Shown here: piece after piece, positions 1 through 7,678 of the stretch | Layout of the letters: every line of letters begins with the position of its first letter | How positions within the stretch are numbered: the first letter of the stretch is position 1 | Assembly (NCBI GenBank): GCA_019423795.1 | Contig: JAHZAT010000060.1 | Coordinates: 1-15,290 of the forward strand | Length of the DNA: 15,290 nucleotides | Source: Clostridiales bacterium | GTDB taxonomy: Bacteria > Bacillota > Clostridia > Lachnospirales > Lachnospiraceae | Reading direction: 5' to 3' | Program-made: the position numbers and the translations under genes | The notes under the pieces: model-generated | Database searches by the model: none | What the model was told of the DNA's origin: nothing | Seen by the model: the letters and a program-made list of their open reading frames with translations, nothing else

Positions 1-2081
1 AGATCAAAAAAGGAAAACTTCGTGGAGTAGAATCTTTTGGTATGATGTGTTCTATTGAAGAACTTGGAAGTTCCAGAGACATGTACCCAGAAGCACCGGA
101 ATATGGAATCTACATTTTCAATAAAGACGTAAAACCAGGAGATGATGCAGTTGAAGCTTTAGGACTTCGCGATGCAGTTGTCGAATTCGAGATCACATCA
201 AACCGTGTAGACTGCTTCAGCATGATCGGTATGGCAAGAGAAGCAGCCGCTACATTTAAGAAAGACTTCTTCCCACCAGTTGTCACAAAGACTGGAAATA
301 ATGAAGATGTCAATGATTACATCAAAGTAAGAGTCGAAGACGAAGATCTTTGCCCAAGATACACAGCAAGAGTTGTAAAGAATATCAAATTAGCACCATC
401 ACCAGAATGGATGCAGAGAAGATTAGCTGCGATGGGAATCCGTCCGATCAATAACCTGGTTGACATTACGAACTATGTGATGGAAGAATTCGGACAGCCA
501 ATGCATGCATACGATCTTGATACGATCGCAAACAAAGAGATCGTCGTACGCCGTGCAAAAGCGGGAGACAAATTCACTACATTAGATGGTGAAGAAAGAA
601 CAATGGATGAAAATGTCTTAATGATCTGTGATGGAGAAAAAGAAATCGGTATCGCAGGTATCATGGGTGGAGCAAACTCTATGGTAACAGATGACATCAA
701 GACATTATTATTCGAAGCAGCATGCTTTGACGGAACAAACATCCGACTTTCTTCTAAGAGAATCGGTTTAAGAACGGATGCATCTGGTAAATTTGAAAAA
801 GGATTAGACCCAGAAAATGCAATGGCAGCGATGGATCGTGCATGCCAGTTGATTGAAGAATTAGGAGCTGGAGAAGTTGTTGGAGGAGCCGTTGACGTTT
901 ATCCAAATCCAGTGAAACAGATTCGTCTTCCATTAGAAGTAGACAAGATGAACGCTCTTCTTGGGACAAATGTATCCAAAGAAGAAGTATTAGAATATTT
1001 TGCAAGAATCGAACTTGGATACGATGAAGCAACAAACGAAGTGATCGTACCATCCTTCCGTCAGGATCTTCACCGTATGGCAGACCTTGCAGAAGAAGTT
1101 GCAAGATTCTACGGATATGACAACATCCCTGTTACATTACCAAACGGAGAATCCACAGCCGGTAAGAAACCATTCAAGATCCGTGTCGAAGATGTCTGCA
1201 GAAATGTAGCAGAACAGAACGGATTTAGCGGTGGAATGACATATTCTTTCGAAAGTCCAAAAGTATTCGATAAATTATTATTACCTGAAGATGCAAAAGA
1301 ACGTCAGGCAATCGAGATTTCAAACCCATTAGGAGAAGACTTCAGTATTATGAGAACGATTTCCTTAAACGGAATGTTAACATCTCTTGCTACAAACTTA
1401 GCACACAGAAATAAAAACGTAAGACTATACGAATTTGGAAATATCTATATTCCAAAAGCATTACCATTAACAGAATTACCAGATGAAAGAATGCAGATGA
1501 CACTTGGAATGTACGGAGAATGTGATTTCTTCACATTAAAAGGTGTTGTAGAAGATATGCTTGATTCCTTAGGATTAGGTGGAAGATCTGAATATGCACC
1601 AACAGGTGAACATCCATTTTTACACCCAGGAAGAGCAGCAGATGTGACGATCGATGGAGAAAAAATCGCCTACATCGGACAGATTCATCCAGAAGTTATG
1701 GATAACTATAACATGAAAGGTGAAGTCTATGTAGCGGTCATTGACATGCCAACATTAGTACCAAAAGCAACCTTCGACCGCAAATACGAAGGAGTAGCCA
1801 AATTCCCAGCAATGAAACGTGACTTAAGTATGGTTATGAAGAAAGACATCTTCGTTGGACAGCTTGAGAAGATCTTCAAAGACAAAGGTGGAAAACTTCT
1901 TGAATCCTACGAATTATTCGATGTCTACGAAGGAGACCAGATCGAAAAAGGATACAAATCCGTAGCATACTCCTTAACATTCAGAGCAAAAGATCGTACA
2001 TTAGAAGATGCAGAAGTATCTAAGATCGTTGAGAAGATTCTTGATGAACTTAAGAAATTAGGCGTTGAATTACGTGCTTAA
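1..2081 (+). CDS. pheT: Phenylalanine--tRNA ligase beta subunit, 5' truncated by window edge
   Basis: The reading frame is open from the left edge (first complete codon at base 3) and stops with TAA at 2079-2081, leaving about 692 residues. Full bacterial PheT of this type is near 800, so roughly 100 N-terminal residues lie outside. The product is the beta chain of the alpha2beta2 cytoplasmic enzyme that charges tRNA-Phe. Visible parts in order: the end of the tRNA-binding (EMAP/Myf-like) domain with RGVESFGMMCSIEELG, the B3/B4 editing region with RPINNLVDITNYVM and GQPMHAYDLD, the B5 region with FRQDLHRMADLAEEVARFYG, a catalytic-like core, and a C-terminal FDX-ACB anticodon-binding domain starting near KFPAMKRDLS. 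pheS is normally just upstream and would be off the left edge. A methionine at base 42 is internal, because conserved family sequence continues upstream of it. The identification is secure. Confidence 0.97.
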   Translation, partial: IKKGKLRGVESFGMMCSIEELGSSRDMYPEAPEYGIYIFNKDVKPGDDAVEALGLRDAVVEFEITSNRVDCFSMIGMAREAAATFKKDFFPPVVTKTGNNEDVNDYIKVRVEDEDLCPRYTARVVKNIKLAPSPEWMQRRLAAMGIRPINNLVDITNYVMEEFGQPMHAYDLDTIANKEIVVRRAKAGDKFTTLDGEERTMDENVLMICDGEKEIGIAGIMGGANSMVTDDIKTLLFEAACFDGTNIRLSSKRIGLRTDASGKFEKGLDPENAMAAMDRACQLIEELGAGEVVGGAVDVYPNPVKQIRLPLEVDKMNALLGTNVSKEEVLEYFARIELGYDEATNEVIVPSFRQDLHRMADLAEEVARFYGYDNIPVTLPNGESTAGKKPFKIRVEDVCRNVAEQNGFSGGMTYSFESPKVFDKLLLPEDAKERQAIEISNPLGEDFSIMRTISLNGMLTSLATNLAHRNKNVRLYEFGNIYIPKALPLTELPDERMQMTLGMYGECDFFTLKGVVEDMLDSLGLGGRSEYAPTGEHPFLHPGRAADVTIDGEKIAYIGQIHPEVMDNYNMKGEVYVAVIDMPTLVPKATFDRKYEGVAKFPAMKRDLSMVMKKDIFVGQLEKIFKDKGGKLLESYELFDVYEGDQIEKGYKSVAYSLTFRAKDRTLEDAEVSKIVEKILDELKKLGVELRA

Positions 2082-2112
2082 TTGTGATTGAAAATAAAAT
2101 AAAGTGAGAATT

Positions 2113-2151
2113 AAAATCCTCTGGCAGATAATAATGTCAGGGGATTTTTGT
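2113..2151 (+). terminator. Rho-independent terminator after pheT
   Basis: A 12-bp stem pairs 2115-2126 with 2135-2146 (two G-U pairs) around an 8-base loop. It can be lengthened by two A-T pairs and runs into TTTTTGTTT. It begins about 30 bases after the pheT stop and separates pheT from the next operon. Confidence 0.85.
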
Positions 2152-2184
2152 TTATCAGAAAGAAGCAATATGTAAAGGTGTTGA

Positions 2185-2211
2185 AAAAATTATTGTTTTA
2201 CAATAATTTTT
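2185..2211. repeat. Perfect 12-bp AT-rich palindrome, candidate operator
   Basis: Bases 2185-2196 and 2200-2211 are perfect reverse complements around a TTT loop (AAAAATTATTGT / ACAATAATTTTT). The palindrome covers the -35 box of the downstream promoter. The half-site core ACAATAAT occurs twice more before the start codon, at 2217 and 2242. That placement suits autoregulation by the small HTH protein of the operon. Binding is inferred, not shown. Confidence 0.5.
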
Positions 2212-2221
2212 ATGCTACAAT
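2193..2221 (+). promoter_or_regulatory. Sigma-A type promoter for the DUF2975/HTH/lipoprotein/transporter operon
   Basis: A -35 box TTGTTT (2193-2198) and a -10 box TACAAT (2216-2221) are separated by exactly 17 bases. The promoter lies just after the pheT terminator and about 42 bases upstream of the first start codon, and overlaps the palindrome at 2185-2211. Confidence 0.6.
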
Positions 2222-2263
2222 AATCTTGAAATTATCGAAAAACAATAATTGGAGGTAGATAGG

Positions 2264-3235
2264 ATGAAATCAAACATAAATAAACTAATCCTGATCGAAG
2301 TCATCGCAGGAATCCTTTTTGCATTTATAGCAAGCAAAATCCTACATATGACAGCAGCACTACAGATCATGTACTTACCATTTGAACTCATAGGAAAAGG
2401 GCTAAGATTTCTATCCCTAAGTTCAGCAATAGGAAATGTCATCGCGATCATCATATACGCAGCCATTTCAATGATACCGGCAATCTATGTCATCTATCAG
2501 AGAAAAAGAGGAAGAACACACAAAGAAGACATATTACTTGTTGCATTCACAGGACTATTATTTTATTCCATGTATATGTTCATCAATCCAGGACTCATGT
2601 ATCAGAAAATGCCAGACATTTTTTCAATGGACCAGAATAGTCTGATTGTAATGAAAATTATTTACGCATTCATCATTTACAGCGTCCTGATTATGTGGTT
2701 GATCATGAAAGCAATCCGTTTTCTTGGAGATGACAGCCAGAAGAATTGGAAAAGCCGCTTATATTTTGGGATGAAAGGACTCATTGCTGCGCTAGTCAGT
2801 TATTATACGCTTTTGATCACATATGCAAAGACATTCGAACTGCTTCATAAGAGCGAAAATAAACTGCAAAATGTATCTTCAATAGAATGGCTTAAATCAG
2901 TATTACAGTTATTACCAATCATTATGACAATCCTGCTATTTATCAACATCATTCATGTAGTAAAAGCAATCGAAGATCATAAGGAAGAGCAGCAGATGAT
3001 GACAGTGGCAAGACTTGCAGGTGTCGCAAAGGTTACCGCAGTGGTTACAGTCATATCAGATTTTATCCTGAATTTTTATCAGTTTTTGCTTGGAGCGACT
3101 TTACCGAATGTAAATGTCACGTTTGCGCCAGACGTATCCATGGAACCATTGATCATAGCATTTGGAGCATTGATCTTCCATGAATACTTCAAGCGGACCA
3201 AACAGCTAAAAGAAGAAAATGACCAGTTTATATAG
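2264..3235 (+). CDS. Multi-pass membrane protein, DUF2975-like
   Basis: This gene encodes a 323-residue polytopic membrane protein of unknown biochemical function. The start is ATG 2264, eight bases after GGAGG (2251-2255); a TTG at 2249 in the same frame overlaps the ribosome-binding site and is unlikely. By eye there are about eight hydrophobic segments (near residues 7-25, 58-78, 88-106, 128-150, 168-188, 213-234, 253-277, 285-303). The C-terminal half, ending in FHEYFKRTKQLKEENDQFI, resembles DUF2975 proteins, which usually end in a similar acidic-polar tail. DUF2975 genes commonly sit next to a YozG-type HTH gene, and such a gene follows here after 14 bases. DUF2975 proteins are usually nearer 160-200 residues with four segments, so this one is about twice the normal size and may carry an extra N-terminal membrane half. 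A sensory or repressor-control role is only a guess from the pairing. Confidence 0.6.
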   Translation: MKSNINKLILIEVIAGILFAFIASKILHMTAALQIMYLPFELIGKGLRFLSLSSAIGNVIAIIIYAAISMIPAIYVIYQRKRGRTHKEDILLVAFTGLLFYSMYMFINPGLMYQKMPDIFSMDQNSLIVMKIIYAFIIYSVLIMWLIMKAIRFLGDDSQKNWKSRLYFGMKGLIAALVSYYTLLITYAKTFELLHKSENKLQNVSSIEWLKSVLQLLPIIMTILLFINIIHVVKAIEDHKEEQQMMTVARLAGVAKVTAVVTVISDFILNFYQFLLGATLPNVNVTFAPDVSMEPLIIAFGALIFHEYFKRTKQLKEENDQFI

Positions 3236-3249
3236 AAGGAATGATAGTT

Positions 3250-3474
3250 ATGGCAATTAAAATACATTTGGATGATATCTTAAAAGAGCGAAATATGACA
3301 TCCAAAGAACTATGTAAAAAAGTCCATATTACAGAAGCAAACCTGTCAATCTTAAGAAGCGGCAAGGCAAAAGGAGTACGTTTCTCAACGATCAATAAGA
3401 TCTGCTATTATCTTGAGTGTGATGTTGGAGATATCTTGAAATTTGACGGGAGATTGGAGGAAGAAGATGAGTAG
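3250..3474 (+). CDS. YozG-like Cro/C1-family transcriptional regulator
   Basis: A 74-residue protein made almost wholly of one Cro/C1 helix-turn-helix domain (HTH_26/YozG type). The family signature is clear: MAIKIHLDDILKERNMTSKEL, then a recognition-helix region ITEANLSILRSGKAKGVRFSTI and the ending CYYLECDVGDILKF. The start chosen is ATG 3250, nine bases after AAGGA; ATG 3241 in the same frame sits directly on that Shine-Dalgarno and is unlikely. The coding end overlaps the following lipoprotein gene by eight bases, so the two are probably translationally coupled. Small regulators of this kind lack a ligand domain and are typically paired with a DUF2975 membrane partner, as here. A likely target is its own promoter, which carries a 12-bp palindrome over the -35 box. 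The family assignment is firm; the target is inferred. Confidence 0.85.
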   Translation: MAIKIHLDDILKERNMTSKELCKKVHITEANLSILRSGKAKGVRFSTINKICYYLECDVGDILKFDGRLEEEDE

Positions 3475-4315
3475 GGGAATCAGAAAAACAGGAATATTTA
3501 TAGCGGTTATGCTTACGGTAGTAGTCTTAACAGGATGCCAGATTGCAAAGAAGGACGAAAGTGGACAGGCGAAGGAAGAATTATATGGAGCTTATGCAGT
3601 TGTAGGGGACAGGATACCAGACGGTAAGATAGCTGGAGTGAAAGATAAGAAAGGATTTGTGCATTTTAAGAAAATAAAAGGATATTTTCTATATAAATAT
3701 ATGCCAGAAAAAGATACTGTCAGTATGGATGGAGATCCACAGTTGACACATTTTAATTTCGTATCAAACGTTGATGGACAAATGGATGATAAAAATAATA
3801 TCACATCGAAGGAAAAAGAACAAAAAGTAAAGGCAACAATGTATGTTCAAGAAACAAAAGGCATAGTAACAACAAGTCTGGGAATGATTTGTAAAAGATC
3901 AGATGGAACAGTTTATTTAAAGAATGCAGATGGATTTATGGGATGTGCATCAGTGCAGGATTTTGGAAAAGGTCAGTCAATGACACTAAACTTTTCATCG
4001 GATGTGGGAGATAAAAAAATCAGTTATGAAGTGGAATTTAAAGCAGACCATGCAGTAAGAAAGATTCAGATTATCGAAATGAACAAAGATGATGTCAAGA
4101 TCAAAAAAACAGCCTATATTTCACCTAAAATAAAACAATACCAGATGCAAAAAGATACAGCATATGTTATTATAAATGAACAGCTGATCGGTATGAAAGG
4201 TCAAACGATCAACAGACAGAAGATACATTCAGCAAAGAAGAATTTCACATATAAATGGAAGCAGCTTGGAGATGATGGAGTATTGATACCGACAGACTTG
4301 AAGTTTAAAAAGTAA
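3467..4315 (+). CDS. Lipoprotein of unknown function
   Basis: The start is ATG 3467, six bases after GGAGG (3456-3460) and inside the end of the HTH gene. The 282-residue product begins with a basic-hydrophobic leader ending in the lipobox LTGC, so Cys24 should be lipidated and the rest exposed on the outer face of the membrane. The mature part is polar and rich in Lys and Asp. Predicted short beta stretches alternate with turns, as in KATMYVQETKGIVTTSLGMI and SYEVEFKADHAVRKIQII. There are only two further cysteines or so, and I see no enzymatic motif. I do not recognise the family. It belongs to the same operon as the DUF2975-like protein and HTH regulator, and 23 bases separate it from the transporter gene. 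It could be an envelope sensor or a binding protein, but nothing in the sequence decides this. Confidence 0.75.
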   Translation: MSRGIRKTGIFIAVMLTVVVLTGCQIAKKDESGQAKEELYGAYAVVGDRIPDGKIAGVKDKKGFVHFKKIKGYFLYKYMPEKDTVSMDGDPQLTHFNFVSNVDGQMDDKNNITSKEKEQKVKATMYVQETKGIVTTSLGMICKRSDGTVYLKNADGFMGCASVQDFGKGQSMTLNFSSDVGDKKISYEVEFKADHAVRKIQIIEMNKDDVKIKKTAYISPKIKQYQMQKDTAYVIINEQLIGMKGQTINRQKIHSAKKNFTYKWKQLGDDGVLIPTDLKFKK

Positions 4316-4338
4316 AATCAGGAGGATAAAATTGAAAT

Positions 4339-5664
4339 ATGAAAGATAAAAGAGAATCATTTAACAGCAGGTGGGGATTTATCCTCGCCTGCATTGGTTC
4401 GGCAGTTGGTATGGGAAATATATGGATGTTTCCGACAAGGGTATCTTTGTATGGGGGAGGTTCCTTTTTGATCCCATATTTTATCTTTGTCGTTGTGATC
4501 GCATCCACTGGTGTGATCGGAGAGATGAGTTTTGGACGTGCGGCAAGGTCTGGACCGATTGATGCATTTGGGATGGTCTGTGAGAAGAAAGGAAAGAGAA
4601 AAGTCGGGGAAGGGTTAGGAATGATACCAGTTCTTGGTTCTCTTGCTATGGCAATCGGATATACAGTTGTGATGGGGTGGATCTTAAAATATGCTGTTGG
4701 AACTTTCACAGGGGCAACACTTGCACCAAAGACGATCGAAGAATTTGGCGGACGTTTTGGAACAATGGCATCTGCATTTGGAAATAACATCTGGCAGATT
4801 TTAGCTTTGATCTTATGCATGTGTATTTTAATCTTTGGTGTAGGAGCAGGGATTGAGAAAGCCAATAAGATTTTAATGCCAATTTTCTTTGCGCTGTTTG
4901 TGATCCTTGGAATCTACGTGGCATTTCAGCCAGGGGCAGCAACGGGATATCAATATATTTTCAGAGTCGATAAGGCGGCCATCTTAGATCCAAAGACATG
5001 GATCTTTGCACTAGGACAGGCCTTCTTTTCCTTATCCGTCGCAGGAAATGGAACATTGATCTATGGATCGTATTTATCCGATGAAGAAGACATCCCATCA
5101 TCTGCAGCAAGAGTTGCATTTTTTGATACGGTTGCTGCGATGCTTGCAGCACTCGTGATCATCCCAGCTATGGCAACAACTGGAGCAACACTGGATCAAG
5201 GAGGACCGGGGCTGTTATTTATCTATCTTCCAAACCTGATCAGCTCCATGCCAGGAAGTACGATCATCGCGATCATCTTTTTCGTTGCAGTGCTTTTTGC
5301 GGGAATGACATCACTGATCAATCTCTACGAAGCACCGATCGCAACCGTACAGGAAAAACTCCACGTAGGAAGAAAGACCGCCTGCGTGATCATCGCAGTG
5401 ATCGGCGTGATCGTATCCTTATTGATCCAGGGCATCGTATCTGACTGGATGGATATCCTATCCATTTACATCTGCCCACTAGGAGCAGGACTCGCAGGAA
5501 TCATGTTTTTCTGGATCGCCGGAAAGAAATATGTAGAAACACAGATAAACAAAGGAAGAGAAACAAAATTTACAAAGATGTATTATCCAATCTGCAAATA
5601 TATTTATGTACCAATTTGTATTTTGGTATTGGTGCTTGGGATTGCGTTAGGCGGAATTGGGTGA
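4339..5664 (+). CDS. Sodium-dependent transporter, SNF/NSS family
   Basis: A 441-residue polytopic protein with the LeuT-fold signatures of sodium:neurotransmitter symporters, probably importing an amino acid or related amine with Na+. TM1 carries SRWGFILACIGSAVGMGNIW, TM3 carries GYTVVMGW and TM6 carries FALGQAFFSLSVAGNGTLIYGSYL. About 11 membrane segments fit the length, as is usual for bacterial members. Asp263 (AFFDTVAAML) occupies the TM7 place where Cl-independent bacterial members have an acidic residue. Residue 30 is Met (NIWMFP), whereas LeuT and many relatives have Arg (gate residue Arg30). ATG 4339 is the only sensible start, because an in-frame stop lies just upstream. Its GGAGG (4321-4325) is unusually far away at 13 bases. 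No terminator separates it from the lipoprotein gene, so it is probably the last gene of that operon. The substrate is unknown. Confidence 0.92.
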   Translation: MKDKRESFNSRWGFILACIGSAVGMGNIWMFPTRVSLYGGGSFLIPYFIFVVVIASTGVIGEMSFGRAARSGPIDAFGMVCEKKGKRKVGEGLGMIPVLGSLAMAIGYTVVMGWILKYAVGTFTGATLAPKTIEEFGGRFGTMASAFGNNIWQILALILCMCILIFGVGAGIEKANKILMPIFFALFVILGIYVAFQPGAATGYQYIFRVDKAAILDPKTWIFALGQAFFSLSVAGNGTLIYGSYLSDEEDIPSSAARVAFFDTVAAMLAALVIIPAMATTGATLDQGGPGLLFIYLPNLISSMPGSTIIAIIFFVAVLFAGMTSLINLYEAPIATVQEKLHVGRKTACVIIAVIGVIVSLLIQGIVSDWMDILSIYICPLGAGLAGIMFFWIAGKKYVETQINKGRETKFTKMYYPICKYIYVPICILVLVLGIALGGIG

Positions 5665-5673
5665 GGAATGAAG

Positions 5674-5709
5674 AATCGTAGTTAAGGTATATCTTGGCTG
5701 CGATTTTTT
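5674..5709 (+). terminator. Rho-independent terminator after the SNF transporter
   Basis: AATCGTAG (5674-5681) pairs with CTGCGATT (5698-5705), with one G-U pair. A short AAG/CTT stem forms inside, and a run of six T follows. It ends the operon that begins at 2264. Confidence 0.75.
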
Positions 5710-5770
5710 CTTATATGAAAGTAAACAAATTAAGTTCCAAGAAATCATACGAAATTGCAAGAAAAGGATA

Positions 5771-5799
5771 TTTACATTTAAGAAGATTTTTGTTATGAT
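5771..5799 (+). promoter_or_regulatory. Sigma-A type promoter of the BlaI/BlaR1-like module
   Basis: A -35 box TTTACA (5771-5776) and a -10 box TATGAT (5794-5799) are 17 bases apart. It is the only good promoter between the preceding terminator and the BlaI-like start, leaving an untranslated leader of about 75 bases that holds several inverted repeats. Confidence 0.65.
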
Positions 5800-5835
5800 A
5801 TAACTATCAAAGTAGAAGTATCATCGAATATGATA
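5796..5835. promoter_or_regulatory. Candidate BlaI-family operator region
   Basis: Two short dyads overlap the -10 box and start region: TGATA-N4-TATCA (5796-5809) and TATCAT-N5-ATGATA (5819-5835). A third, CTATA-AA-TATAG, follows near 5840. BlaI/MecI repressors bind AT-rich dyads overlapping their own promoter, so this is the natural operator position. The sequences do not match the classic TACA/TGTA bla operator, so recognition specificity must differ if this is right. Confidence 0.45.
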
Positions 5836-5881
5836 TGACTATAAATATAGAATAAATAACAAAGATAAAGGGGATTTAGCT

Positions 5882-6259
5882 ATGGAATTAAAAGAATTAA
5901 CAAGTGCAGAACAGGTTGTGATGAAATGTATCTGGGATTATGGAAAGGATATGCCATTACAGCAGCTGATTGAAAATCTAAAACAAGATTACGGAAAAGA
6001 TTATAAAAGAACAACGATCCGTACATTTGTCCTTCATTTAGAAGAGAAAGGATATGTGACAACATATCAGATTGGGAAATATTCTTATATTAATTATCTG
6101 ATCGAAGAGCAGGATTATAAAGAACAGGAATTGGAAAAGACAAAGAATTTCTGGTACAAAGAATCTGGATTTGATCTGGTGAAGACATTATATAAAGGAA
6201 AATTAAATGAGGGGAAACTAAAGAAACTCAAAAAGTTGTTAGAAGAAATCGATGATTGA
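5882..6259 (+). CDS. BlaI/MecI-family transcriptional repressor
   Basis: A 125-residue protein with a BlaI/MecI (Penicillinase_R) winged-helix domain. The N-terminus ELTSAEQVVMKCIWDYG matches the family helix 1. The recognition region KRTTIRTFVLHLEEKGYV (about residues 42-59) and the wing GKYSYINYLI follow. The C-terminal 45 residues are charged and helical, as expected for the dimerisation part that holds the protease cleavage site in BlaI and MecI. Length equals that of the family. The start is ATG 5882, eight bases after GGGG. The next gene, an M56 metalloprotease receptor, begins 11 bases after its stop, which is the classic blaI-blaR1 arrangement. Known family members repress until the receptor triggers their cleavage. 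The targets here are probably its own operon and perhaps the bacteriocin-like gene. No beta-lactamase gene is nearby, so a beta-lactam role is not supported. Confidence 0.9.
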   Translation: MELKELTSAEQVVMKCIWDYGKDMPLQQLIENLKQDYGKDYKRTTIRTFVLHLEEKGYVTTYQIGKYSYINYLIEEQDYKEQELEKTKNFWYKESGFDLVKTLYKGKLNEGKLKKLKKLLEEIDD

Positions 6260-6270
6260 CAGGAGAAGAT

Positions 6271-7650
6271 ATGATAGACATAAGAGAGATATTGGTTAGG
6301 ATATTTAGTGCGATATTTTTATCCATGTGCACTGGAAGCTGTATGTTTGTTTTCTGGATGGCACTAAGAAAGTTTTTTGCAGATAAGATTCGTCCAAAAG
6401 TCTATGATTTGATATTAAAGATCATTCTAATTGCTTACTATGTTCCGGCAGGATATCTGTTGGTAAATATTTTTTTTGATAATGGGTATGTATTTGATTT
6501 TACAGGTACTATCATCAAGGCTTTTTATGCTATATCGTTGTTCTGGCTGGCTGGAGCAATTGCAACAGTTCTGAAGTTTGGAGAACGAACTTTTCGAATT
6601 AGAAGAGAAAAAGAAAGATGCTTTCCATGCAAGATGTATGTGCAAAAGATCTTTGAAGATTGTAAAAGAGAGCTTGGAATTCGCAGATCAATAGAAGTAT
6701 TACAAGGATATCGCATTCAGATTCCAATGACAGCAGGAATATTAAAACCATGTGTGTTTTTACCTGTGGAAGATATGGAAGAAGAACAATTAAAAACGTG
6801 TATTTACCATGAACTCACACATTATAAGAAGCACGATATATTTTGGAATTATATAGCATGTCTGATGGTATGTATTCACTGGTATTGCCCATGGATCAGA
6901 ACTGTATTTCGTAAGAACGATGAATGGAGCGAGGTGATCTGTGATCTATCAGCGATTGGTTATGTAGGATCAGCGAAGCGTTATTTTACAACGATTTTTG
7001 AGATGAGTCAGAAAAGTCAGGGAATCAAAGCATATCGGGCAGCATGTCTGTTTGAAAGCCGAGATAGTTTAGAACAAAGAATCTACTATGCAATGATGTA
7101 TCGAAAACAAAAGAAGATAAAATATGCTGCGGTGATTGCAATGACCGTGATATTTTGTGGAATGAGTGTAACCAGTATTTTGGCTGCAAGTAAGGGATAT
7201 CAAAAGGCGTATACAAAATGGGTACAAGAAACGGAAGTAGAAATAGAAGAACCAGATGATGAGGAAGAGGAGAGAATATCGTATGAAGAAAAAACGGGAG
7301 TTTTGGGAAATGATAAGAGTGAAACGATAAAGAAGATAAATTTTAAAAAGATGGATGCGATGACATTGGAGACTTATGTAAAGGCAGGAAAAAGGCTTCG
7401 ATATAAAGGATTAACTCCGAAACGAAATGAAAATATAGAAATTTTTATAACAAGTCAAAAAAATTTTAAGGGGATAAAAGTTGGGATTATTGATTCACAG
7501 AATAGGATTAGATACATACAGGACAGAGGGAGAGATTTAGTTGAACATAGATTTAAGATAGAAAAAGAGGGGAAATATGATGTGTTTATTGAAATGGAGG
7601 ATAAGAAAGATGTAAAAATTGTTGGAATGATTAATATTGATGATGATTAA
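6271..7650 (+). CDS. BlaR1-like M56 metalloprotease receptor with atypical sensor domain
   Basis: A 459-residue membrane protein. The first 110 residues hold about three membrane segments. A cytoplasmic zinc protease domain follows, with HELTH at residues 180-184 and a second motif SEVICD (Glu221 to Asp225) that fits the third zinc ligand of M56 peptidases. A membrane segment near 283-303 (KYAAVIAMTVIFCGMSVTSI) leads to an external C-terminal part of about 155 residues. That part has an acidic linker (EEPDDEEEE) and a small domain at about 387-457. BlaR1 and MecR1 carry a penicillin-binding domain there with SxxK and KTG motifs; this protein is too short for it and lacks those motifs. The small domain resembles the secreted protein encoded next. 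The start is ATG 6271 after AGGAGA; an in-frame TTG at 6256 overlaps the repressor stop. The ligand is unknown. Codons become notably AT-richer in the C-terminal part. Confidence 0.85.
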   Translation: MIDIREILVRIFSAIFLSMCTGSCMFVFWMALRKFFADKIRPKVYDLILKIILIAYYVPAGYLLVNIFFDNGYVFDFTGTIIKAFYAISLFWLAGAIATVLKFGERTFRIRREKERCFPCKMYVQKIFEDCKRELGIRRSIEVLQGYRIQIPMTAGILKPCVFLPVEDMEEEQLKTCIYHELTHYKKHDIFWNYIACLMVCIHWYCPWIRTVFRKNDEWSEVICDLSAIGYVGSAKRYFTTIFEMSQKSQGIKAYRAACLFESRDSLEQRIYYAMMYRKQKKIKYAAVIAMTVIFCGMSVTSILAASKGYQKAYTKWVQETEVEIEEPDDEEEERISYEEKTGVLGNDKSETIKKINFKKMDAMTLETYVKAGKRLRYKGLTPKRNENIEIFITSQKNFKGIKVGIIDSQNRIRYIQDRGRDLVEHRFKIEKEGKYDVFIEMEDKKDVKIVGMINIDDD

Positions 7651-7678
7651 AGAGATGGAGGAATAGGAGGAGAAAACG

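Noticed and set aside
4332..4349. Five-codon TTG mini-ORF just after the Shine-Dalgarno of the transporter gene
   Set aside because: Spacing is better than for the real start, but a TTG-initiated pentapeptide is too short to support as a gene.
4305..4865. 186-codon minus-strand ORF opposite the start of the SNF transporter
   Set aside because: It is a shadow of a highly conserved + strand gene. The translation is rich in Pro and Ile, without a domain, and has no minus-strand promoter.
5882..7650. Reading the BlaI/BlaR1-like pair as a beta-lactam resistance locus
   Set aside because: There is no beta-lactamase or PBP2a-like gene, and the receptor lacks a penicillin-binding sensor domain with SxxK and KTG motifs.
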